Part shown: in pieces, positions 56,085 to 64,000 of the stretch
Layout: every line of letters starts with the position of its first letter
How positions within the stretch are numbered: the first letter of the stretch is position 1
Assembly: GCF_003589595.1 (NCBI RefSeq)
Contig: NW_020653993.1
Coordinates: forward strand, 8,400,083 to 8,464,082
Reading direction: 5' to 3'
DNA from: Hyposmocoma kahamanoa
Taxonomy: Eukaryota > Arthropoda > Insecta > Lepidoptera > Cosmopterigidae
DNA: 64,000 nt
Program-made: the position numbers and the translations under genes
The notes under the pieces: generated by a model
The model's input: the letters and a program-made list of their open reading frames with translations, nothing else
What the model was told of the DNA's origin: nothing
The model's database searches: none

Positions 56085-56550
56085 AAATTAGGGTAAGGGA
56101 CAGCTCGCTTTGCGAACGCGAGCTGGACGAAGGAACTCCGAATCACATTTTCTTCAGTTATAACACGTACACACGTACACGTAACAAGTACACCGTCTCC
56201 TTGTACGATATCCTCCCCTCACTCATTCCCAAACCCACAAATTTTAATACGATTTTAAATCTTGTGGATGTGTCTTGCAATGTCCTTTGCGATTATATAT
56301 AACCAGCAATAACATAAAATTATAATTTGTTCGTCCTGCCTAACATACCTACTAACTTTGTCTATATATATTGTTCTCTGTCCCTTTTAGTCAATTCAAC
56401 AGCTCTGCAATTTTAAAATCTAATAAGAAAGTATTTTTATATCACATTGTGCTCTCATAATACTCACTGAATAGCGGTCTACAGAAGCCCTTAAAAGTAT
56501 TAAGTGGAAACTCGATACTGGCGAAATCTAAAGAGTAGCGCCATTAAGCA
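56085..56550 (+). pseudogene. LINE C-terminal remnant
   Basis: The frame around 56130 reads LDEGTPNHIFFSYNTY, resembling the region after the polymerase in Jockey-type elements where a C-x-x-x-x-x-x-H-x-x-x-x-C motif sits. Conserved cysteines are lost. It ends with AAAAGAAGAAGAAG. The class call is tentative. Confidence 0.45.
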
Positions 56551-56868
56551 AAAAGAAGAAGAAGATTACGCTAAATGTCTCCAACGTACGCGAAATCACT
56601 AAGCGACCTCTCCGTTGTCTCTACTCACCCCTAAAATTTGTAAACCTACGAAATATAAGTGTAAAACCATCCGTGCGTTTTCATTTATAGTCTGTAGACT
56701 CCTAAACCGTGACGTTTCAGTATGTACCTAATCGTAAAAAGTTTCAAACTAACAGATGCGTGATATCAAGTGTACAGTTCATATTACTTGAGACAAGACC
56801 TAAATATTTCTTTCCTAATTGGCTTTCAACGGATTGTGCAACGTAAACAAACATTTTGTGCCTACTTA

Positions 56869-57533
56869 GGCGATTAACACACTGCACGCCACACTCCGCG
56901 CCACGCGACGGAGCGCGTGACGCGGAATCACGCGCGCGGTGGCGGAGACGCAGATCTGCGTCAACGCTCGGTGTAATCTGCGCGGGGGCAGCGGTCTAGC
57001 GGGCCCGCGTCACTTAAAGTACTCGCTTCGCAGTTGATCGCCATAGCGATTGTTTAGGTAGCCGAGATCCTTCTTTGACAAGAATGGTTAATAATACAGA
57101 ACTCATTCAGGACGCTGCAGTTATACTGTCTATTTGGTTTTTGTTTACTCAAATAAAAAGACACCGAAGATATTGGATACATAACTGGATAATTTCAACT
57201 CCATTACAAAGATTTAAGAAAATGTGAAGATAAATTTGGTCCATTTTCAATAGCAAATATAAATTTATCGACGTCGAGATCTATTGTAGAAAACTGAACA
57301 TGTCCTTAAGCTTAAAAATCTGCGCGGTGGTGCGGAGCACAGTGTGCCATACCCTGCGGTTCGCCGCGCCCCTCCGCGCGGGGACGCGGTAAAACCGCGC
57401 GGGCCGGAGAGGCGTTGTCAGTGTGTTCGACAGACGGCGCGTGTTTTCCATATAAACTGAGGTACTTCAGTACAACGTTAAAAACTGCAGCTCCGCGCTC
57501 CGTCGCGTGGCGCGGTGCAGTGTGATAATCGCC
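56869..57533. mobile_element. GC-rich MITE family M6, complete copy with TTA duplication
   Basis: The ends GGCGATTAACACACTGCAC and an inverse differ at one of 19 bases, and TTA stands outside both (56866-56868, 57534-57536). It is 665 bases long, with CpG-rich subterminal zones and an AT-rich centre. The three-base target and ends suggest PIF/Harbinger mobilisation. It lies in Six4 intron 2. Confidence 0.85.
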
Positions 57534-57602
57534 TTACAAAACGTCTTGAATACATTTGTAGATATAACTATTGACTTCTTTGGTTTATGCGATTATTACG
57601 CG

Positions 57603-57665
57603 TAGGAAATGAAGTATACAGGACACGAAACGTTGGTTTGTTTGAAAAAACAAATATACGACATA
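57603..57665. repeat. Penelope-like terminal repeat fragment, copy 4
   Basis: ACGAAACGTTGGTTTGTTTG and AAAAAACAAATATACG match the core of the family. Bases 57685-57880 are another dispersed repeat (CCCACTGCTGGGCAGGGTTT, then a copy of 770-960). Confidence 0.55.
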
Positions 57666-58093
57666 ATGAGACGAAAAGAAAATCATCACATTCATACGTC
57701 CCACTGCTGGGCAGGGTTTAGGCTATAGTCCGCTGTCCTTTTTCTTCACCGAAAACTACCTACGAGAAGGACATAGGCTACTTTTTGTTACAAAAATGAA
57801 TCTTAAATAAGGTGAAATAGAGAATGAAAGTTTGTACGGAAAACCATTAAATCTATGAAAATTGGTAAAGTACAATAGGCTACTCCAAGTACTTATTCTA
57901 AACGAAATCGCAGGCACCAGCTAAGTAGTACATAGTTATTACTGCGTTTCGTTAGCTTGCTATATGTTTTATGTCGACCGTCTTCATAATTTCTACTCAT
58001 AATCGTTGAAAACCTACCTATACACAGTTCGGTATCTGGTAATTGGTATGATTGTTTTTCGCATAATTATATTAAATTTCTTTTTTTACTTAC

Positions 58094-58251
58094 CCAGCGC
58101 CCGGCCTCGGACCTTTTCGGCTTCCAAATAATGCGCCTTAAACCACAGGTTCTGCAAGAAGGCGTGATGCCGTGGAGGAAAAGAGTGGGCTTCCAGTATC
58201 GCGTATAACTCTTGAAATACGCCTCGATGGAAAGCGACTAGCGCCCGAGCT
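58094..58251 (-). CDS. Six4: Six4 exon 2, middle of SIX domain
   Basis: The acceptor is aatttgtatacag. Fifty-three residues follow, with [40 protein letters not shown] and [10 protein letters not shown], which are core SIX-domain helices. The donor is GCTGG then GTAAGT, phase 1. Confidence 0.96.
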
Positions 58252-58279
58252 CTGTATACAAATTTTGGAAATAGAATAA

Positions 58280-58345
58280 ATAATAATAAATAACGCACAC
58301 GCTCATCGCCCCGCACTAGGAAAATCCTGTATCACGAATATATTT
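58280..58345 (-). mobile_element. tRNA-derived SINE, truncated copy 5
   Basis: Only the tail side is present (TAATAATAAATAACGCACAC, then CCCCGCACTAGG). It sits about 30 bases upstream of the Six4 exon 2 acceptor, so the SINE tail lies close to the splice region. Confidence 0.55.
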
Positions 58346-58694
58346 TTTGATATCATAATTCGCACTATTAATACAATAGTGTATTAAATTTAAAAGTGTA
58401 TTTTCTCACAATCGACGAAAAACAAATTACTCGCTTCCCGTGAAAGATCTGTGTAAATTTATATATCTAAGTTATTTCCTACTTGCCAAGTATACATATT
58501 TAAAAAGAAAAAATAGTTTCATATTTTTGAATAAGGACTATTTTGACGAGAACTAGCTCACATAAAGCGTGTCTCATTTTGAGTTAAGTAGATATCTTTT
58601 AATTGTTTTTTACCATATTCTAACGACGGTTTTATTGACATGTATAGAGTCAAATTTTACTTTATTTTGTGTTATAACACTATTGTAATAGCAG

Positions 58695-58830
58695 TGCGAT
58701 ATAATAGGACGGACAAGTGCGCGTGGTGATAATCGTCACGTCTGTCAATAACATTTGCAGTGCCACTCAGAGCTTTAAATCTCAAAGACCTGAGGGGTAC
58801 TGCCACTGAGCCAGTTACCCTGAGACTTAA
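58695..58830 (-). mobile_element. Retroposon R13, partial copy
   Basis: CATTTGCAGTGCCACTCAGA and the CTGCCACTGAGCC segment identify it. The remainder is missing. Confidence 0.55.
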
Positions 58831-58977
58831 GTAAGTAAGGGGCTTTATAATTAGTGTAATTATCAGGTTAGTTTTCTCTGCTTAATTTCGGTGGCAATTT
58901 TTATTATGTAAATTGCATTATCATGAAATATTGAATAATATTTTCAGGTTGCTACACTGCAATAATAAATAATTTAG

Positions 58978-59170
58978 TAGCAGTAGAGCTCCGTGTGAAA
59001 AAGTTCGCCCAGAGAAGTACTGCCACCTTAACTATTTCTGTCGCCAAGCAGTAGTGTGAGAGTTTGTGATTTAAAACTCTGATTGGTACTGCAACTGTTA
59101 TGGACAGGCGTGTCGCTTTCCATCAGGCGCACGACTTGTTCGTCCCGTCACTTAGTTTTTATAAAAAAAA
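58978..59170 (+). mobile_element. Retroposon R13 copy in Six4 intron 1
   Basis: It starts AGCAGTAGAGCTCCGTGTGA, has an internal deletion, and ends CGTCCCGTCACTTAGTTTTT before ATAAAAAAAAA. A GGAGGAGGTTCT repeat piece follows at 59225-59385. Confidence 0.6.
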
Positions 59171-59501
59171 AATAGTTTGTGATAATATCCTAGAATATTT
59201 AAATAATAATGGTGGAATATTTCTTGAAATTTAAATGGGACCACATCTGAGGTACCTTCTTTCTAACAAAAAAAGAATCATCAAAATTGTTTCACAAATG
59301 GCGTAGTTATCGCGTAATATACATTCAAAAAAACATAGAGACGAATTGAGAACCTCCTCCTTTTTTTAAAATCGGTTAAAAACTATCCTGAAAATCACAC
59401 TACTAAGCTGACTTCAAAATTATTAACTAAACAAAAATGGCGATAACGCGCACGTAAATTCAACCGCGGATTTCTATCATTCATAATGTTTACCAACATA
59501 C

Positions 59502-60145
59502 CTCAGAACGGTTTCGTTTCCACGCAACAGTTCACTCGGCGGCAGGCTCCACAGGAAAGCGGCTAACTTTTCAATATCTCCTTTTTGTTGCAACGCTTCG
59601 CACAAACACTGCACTTGTTCGGAATTAAAGTTCAAACACCTTCGCATATTTCCGCTCTCATTCTCACCAAAATATTGCGAAACTCTATCTCTGTCATTAC
59701 TTATATTATTCACATTATCAAAAGATATTTGATTATTCAACTTTATTTCCGACATGGGATTATTTTCATTTTGAACGCAACTTTTTAAGTTATCATTGAA
59801 ATATCCTGAACGCATTCTTTCTTCATTTTCGATTTGTGAAAAAAAGTTGTCATTCGTTGGCGGGAGTTTGAGTTCGAAGTTTAAATATTTTTTATTCTTC
59901 TGCGGCGTTAAGTAATTTTCGAAGGAGATTTTATTACTTTCTTGTAGATAATCTTTTTTTTCATCGTTTCTTGGGGATTTTTGTTTGCAAGAAAAGTACT
60001 GTTTTTCATTTATATCTGGTTGGGAATAGAAGGTACCATTTTGACTATCGTACGGGAATGGAGGTAGAGATGTTTCCGATTCGCTGGTGAGGTCACTGGA
60101 CGGACTGAGGCGGTCAGAACACGATTCTACATTTGTCGATTTCAT
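59502..60145 (-). CDS. Six4: Six4 exon 1 (first coding exon)
   Basis: ATG at 60145 opens [21 protein letters not shown] region rich in Asn, Ser and Glu runs to about residue 170, then the SIX domain starts with [20 protein letters not shown] and [20 protein letters not shown]. The donor is CTGAG then GTATGT, phase 2. A good acceptor (ggatttcttttcag) ends at 60168, 22 bases before this ATG. An in-frame ATG at 60190 would lie in the intron, so it is not chosen. Confidence 0.95.
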
Positions 60146-60167
60146 GATTTCGGGGTATATTAAAAAC

Positions 60168-60176
60168 CTGAAAAGA
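60168..60176 (-). promoter_or_regulatory. Six4: Splice acceptor in the Six4 5' UTR
   Basis: The minus strand reads ttcttttcag before G at 60167. It implies an upstream untranslated exon. The first exon of the gene is therefore not the one holding the start codon. Confidence 0.65.
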
Positions 60177-60189
60177 AATCCGTTATACA

Positions 60190-60768
60190 TTAAGAAGTTA
60201 GATTTAGACGTACATTACACCTCGTTGATTTACTATATTTTAAACATTAAAGTAATGCAAAAACTACCCTCAAAACGGAATGTTTTTTGTTCTTCAAATA
60301 TGTATTCTAAATCATTTTAAAAATAACGATTCCATTTTTAAAACTCGCCTATCTCAGCAGCTCATTATTTTTGGCAGTTCACTGTGAACTCTAACAAAAT
60401 CGAAGAGTGAATTGACGAAATGTTGGATTGAACGGACATGCTCTATTCCGTTTCATAACATTTATAATTATTATTTAAAAACATTTAAAAAATTTCGACC
60501 GTACGGCGTAAAAATAACAGCGTCTGTTTTCAAAACAAGTGTGACACGAACCGGACATATTGGTGAAAACATCGTTTTCGCCGAAATTGATCCGTTTCCT
60601 AAAATCCGTTGTGTTTTGAAGTTGTCAGCTAATTTTTAATACAATCATTTTGAAAAATCCTTTAGCAGTAAATTTTAAAAAGTATACTTTATACAGGTAA
60701 TAAAGAGACTTTAGGTCATTGACCTACTAATACTTTAGGTAGTAACATTTTTCATCGGGCCAGATTAA
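60190..60768. other. Six4 5' intron, no feature assigned
   Basis: A 75-codon plus-strand frame at 60412-60639 has no recognised motif and is probably accidental. Confidence 0.3.
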
Positions 60769-60933
60769 GGGTCGTATTCTAGAACTCTACTCAATGCTCA
60801 AGTCAGGACTTGAGTATGGTTTAAAGCACTCGAAATCATACTCAAGACCTTGCCCTAATGGTCCTATTTCCAGTGCTTGTGTTTCCATTGCAATCCTGAC
60901 TTGAGCATCGAGTAGAGTTCTAGAATACGACCC
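60769..60933. mobile_element. MITE family M4, copy 3
   Basis: The ends GGGTCGTATTCTAGAACTCT and exact inverse bound 165 bases. The flanks are TAA and TGA. It lies in the inferred 5' intron of Six4. Bases 60940-62100 are otherwise AT-rich. Confidence 0.8.
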
Positions 60934-62130
60934 TGAGACGTCAATTAGCTAAACTGCCAGATCTTGAATTCTAATTTTTCTTCAATAATTTAATTATCTG
61001 ACAATTTTTGCGGCAAATCATTAAATATCGTTACGGTGGCAATTTTGAAACTCTTATAATTAAAAGACTTTTACCGCAGATTTGAACTATAACTAAAAAA
61101 TAAACTATTAACTTAGTTTCAAGCTTTACATTTATTGCAAATTCTTTACAAATTCTTGTCAGCTGTTTTTCGCTTATTGATTTCTAAGTATCAAATTTTG
61201 TCTTCACATCAAAATGAATTCATATGAAAATTTCGTTTCTGTTGTCAAAACAACGCATCGTTAAGGTTTGAAATAAATATTGACATGAGATTGATTAACA
61301 AAATACGAAGACGTAATAAAAACTTTCTAAATAAATAAATTTAAAAATCAGATCGTTTGTAAACAATATTCGCGGTAAATTTTATCTTTTTTTTTTCATT
61401 AATTTGGTACAGATAATTCAACTGCAATATAGAAACACCTCAAGTTTTAAATCCAACGACTTTTTAAAATAAAATAAAATAAAATAGTCTGATTTTTAAA
61501 AAAAGAACTACAGGTTTTTGATTCTTAATAAGATATTATTGAAGAGCCTATGTCTCTACTATGTTAGCGATAGCGATAGTTGTTGGTAGCGAAAACGCAA
61601 ATTTTTCTCAATTATGTAAAGCAAATGATTCACCGCCCCCGTAACCCGGCGGCAGTCATATGAAAAAATAATGTTACATACACAAATTGTACCTTTCGCT
61701 CTCCAAAATAGTAATTAAATTCAAAATGATAGTTTTTTTAAATAATTCACAAAATTTTGTTTAATACTCACCATCATTGAAATTGGAATATATTTAATTG
61801 GACCGTTACCTTTTTTTAATATTACAGATTTTAAGAAACTGATCTCTTAAAATTCATTTGTTATTTGACGTATTTTTAAAAAGTATTCATTATCTCAAAG
61901 TATCCTATGTTATTAGCATTGTTCCAATAAGGTTATGTCCGCCTTTATTAATATTACGTAATTATTAAAAAGATAAGTCCCTACTGTGAGTTACACTTTA
62001 CACCTAAATATACGCAATGTGTCAAAATTATTTGTTAAAAATTGAACCTTAGAATAATTAACACAACGTTCAGGTTAAGAAACAATAATTTGTATAGCGT
62101 AACTCGTATGTTAGTATATTTATAATAATA

Positions 62131-62137
62131 ACTTACC
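62131..62137 (-). promoter_or_regulatory. Six4: Candidate splice donor of Six4 5' exon
   Basis: The minus strand reads TTTTTAAAG then GTAAGTTATT, an ideal donor 1969 bases upstream of the acceptor at 60168. A second candidate (ATGATG then GTGAGT) lies at about 61768. The leader exon and promoter would then lie between 62138 and roughly 62450. That stretch is less AT-rich (GGGCGGAGC occurs at about 62358) but has no element I can name. Confidence 0.4.
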
Positions 62138-62943
62138 TTTAAAAACAAAAACCAATTTTAGGCACACATTTAATATTGCACTATCAAATTTCACATCGCA
62201 CCACATTCACAAATTTAAAAAAAGTATTTTAATTTTAAAATCTCAACACACCCTCTCTCTAAGAAGATACGGGGTCAAATAACAAAGGAGGTTTCATTTC
62301 AAACTTCGAAGCTATGGGAGAGAAATAGATAGCACGATGCGCAAGAAAGAGACAGTAAATGGGCGGAGCATTCGCCGGGTGTTCCATATAGTTCGGAGTT
62401 TGAAATAATCATTTTCTTTTTGTATGCTTTTTATTTGACCTTAAAAAGGCGGGCTTTGCCAGCCAGTTGCTAAGGTCCATTAATGTGCAATTTTCTTTTA
62501 TTTTTTCAAAATGGCGTGAGTCTTAGGTCTTTTTGAAAAGGAGTTGCTATCAATGTGGATTTTACCTTAAAACATTTGAAAATTTTGCTACAATTTTACA
62601 TGTTTTAGGTAGAAGCACTGGAAAAAAAAAATTGTCAGCCAAATCATGTGATACAAAAAAAACACATGTTATATTTGTACGATCTTGGGAATTGCTTCGT
62701 GACCAAAAGTTTTGAAAATAATACCAACCATTGCATGCTAAAACGTCAGTCTATTTTTAGTTATTCAGTATTTTATAAGAAATACTTATGGTGTTCTAAG
62801 CTCTTAAGCTAGGCTTGCCACACTAAAGGGTGCAACTTAATAATCGGATCCAAGGTCCGGTGCTCTGGCCTCACAGGCTCTTGGTGCTCAATAAATATCT
62901 ACTCATAGCTCGTTCGCGGCTGTTTTACATAGAAAATGCAAGT

Positions 62944-63086
62944 ATTTTTTCGCATTTAAATCGTGTATTTGTTTTTTCAAATAAACCATTGTTTCAGGCC
63001 CTTTACAGGTCCCGTGGTCACGGCTGACGCGGTTTGTTTGAAAGAACAAATATTCGCGATTTTTATCCGAAAATAAATTCATTTCC
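62944..63086. mobile_element. Compact foldback form of the Penelope-like inverted repeat
   Basis: The arms (about 62944-62986 and 63029-63086) are inverted versions of the 58-base repeat. They are separated by only about 42 bases containing CCCTTTACAGGTCCCGTGGT and the palindrome CCGTGGTCACGG. It could be a non-autonomous derivative. Confidence 0.6.
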
Positions 63087-63179
63087 AGCTCGTTGCTACA
63101 TTATTTTTTTAACCTGAGGTTTGTATGTAGTATAAACGCAGGAAAATGATTGTACATTTGATACGACACGACAACTTCT

Positions 63180-63345
63180 TTAAGACCATTTTGGAGGGAA
63201 CGATTGAGGGGAAGAGGCCGACCTAGGCGTAGCCACATAGATCAAATAAAGGAAAAGGCCGGTGTCGTGTCGTATAAGGAGGTTAAGGAGCTGGCTTGTA
63301 GGAGAAATGACTGGAAGATGCTCCACCGACAAGAGTATAATTCTT
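63180..63345 (+). pseudogene. LINE C-terminal remnant
   Basis: The start reads TILEGTIEGKRP, then in other frames a G-R-P-R-R-S-H-I-D-type stretch and KEVKELACRRNDWKMLHR. This resembles the end of LINE polymerases. A stop and frameshifts are present. Immediately after it, on the minus strand (63360-63479), is a second fragment reading KDVCQDRSKWKTVVAVYPDG, the end of another element. Confidence 0.55.
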
Positions 63346-63639
63346 AAGTCTGATGATGATGTATAAACACACATACAAACTTCACGCCTTTTCCCATCGG
63401 GGTAGACAGCAACAACAGTCTTCCACTTGCTACGGTCCTGACACACATCTTTCTCATCAACACGCATCAGCGCCTTCATACACGTTAGTTGGTACTATGG
63501 CCCTTCATTAGGACGGCCTCAATTTGGTCATGGTATTTCGGTTTGGTCGGCCCTTACCAACTTGCTCGCTCACACTCGCCTTTTAAATCTGTTTCGTCAG
63601 TCTTCTTTCATTCATTATCTCTACATATCAGAACTATGT

Positions 63640-63842
63640 CTTGAATCGAAAATATCTGAGGGGCACTGCCACTGCGCCCGTCACACTGAGACACAAGTTG
63701 ACAAGTCCCATGAGCCCGTAATTTCTCCAGCACCCTTGCCCTTCAAAACCGTAACACGGTAATGCTGACATTATTGCTTGGCGGCAGAAGTAGGCAAGGT
63801 GGCAATACTTCCCTGAAACTCTTTCACAAGGAGCTCTACTGC
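63640..63842 (-). mobile_element. Retroposon R13 copy near the right edge
   Basis: CTGAGGGGCACTGCCACTGC through ACTCTTTCACAAGGAGCTCT matches the family. Beyond 63850 nothing is recognised. Confidence 0.65.
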
Positions 63843-64000
63843 TATTATACCTTTGAGGTGCAACCTTTGGTGCGAAAGAGTACCATTTACCTTATCGCGC
63901 CTTCTCAGAGTCTTCCTTCTGGAAGTCGTTATATAGACTTCAAGGTCAGGTTGGTTGGAGTAAGGACAATTTGTTCAGGTGGGGATTTTCGGACGATTGT

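Larger units (their letters stand above)
40134..62137 (-). other. Six4: Six4 gene model, five coding exons plus probable 5' exon
   Basis: Six4 is a nuclear transcription factor needed for mesoderm, muscle and gonad development in insects. Joining 60145-59502, 58251-58094, 48940-48811, 47609-47484 and 40254-40134 gives 392 residues, with splice phases 2, 1, 2 and 2 matching at every junction. The order is a polar N-terminus (1-171), the SIX protein-interaction domain (about 172-282), the homeodomain (about 283-344) and a short tail. Assignment to the Six4/5 subclass rests on [28 protein letters not shown] and TP after the homeodomain. Six1/2 and Six3/6 differ at these places. Introns are about 1.25, 9.15, 1.2 and 7.2 kb. 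Extra exons between 47484 and 40254 cannot be excluded. Confidence 0.92.

Noticed and set aside
60412..60639. 75-codon plus-strand frame as a gene antisense to Six4
   Set aside because: There is no recognisable motif, no start context worth noting and no splice or regulatory evidence.
1..64000. CRISPR arrays, operons or other prokaryotic systems
   Set aside because: No regularly spaced direct repeats with unique spacers occur. Gene structure, introns and repeat content are those of an insect nuclear genome.

Overview
The window is nuclear DNA of an insect, most probably a moth or butterfly. It is AT-rich, has long introns, and is packed with mariner, non-LTR, Penelope-like, SINE and foldback (MITE) elements. 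Several of these repeats are of kinds I associate with Lepidoptera, so the order-level call is inference. There is no prokaryotic organisation and no CRISPR array. One assembly gap of exactly 100 N lies at 43696-43795.

Two host genes are certain, both on the minus strand. Atg6 (Beclin 1) is a complete 429-codon uninterrupted reading frame at 35746-37035. Six4, a SIX-class homeobox gene, is split into five coding exons between 60145 and 40134. The splice phases join perfectly and the conceptual protein is 392 residues. A likely untranslated first exon ends at 62137. The two long Six4 introns (9.2 and 7.2 kb) are filled with mobile DNA, including a LINE, two mariners and a GC-rich MITE.

The left 32 kb looks like a repeat desert but appears to hold a third minus-strand gene. 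Minus-strand segments of only 20 to 72 bases lie between good splice signals at 32233, 29783, 27845, 24370, 24213, 15825, 13536 and 5076. They chain in one open frame from an ATG, with every splice phase matching. I do not recognise the product. Two further phase-0 microexon candidates (18 and 12 bases) lie downstream, and the gene would run off the left edge of the window. This is the most interesting and least certain call.

The rest is mobile DNA in which insertion histories can be read directly, because empty sites occur elsewhere in the window. Examples are a MITE inside a MITE with a perfect 9-base duplication (30143-30930), a LINE end inside a retroposon inside a DNA element (5928-7492), and a mariner with perfect 23-base inverted termini inside a Penelope-like remnant bounded by 58-base inverted repeats (41918-43985).
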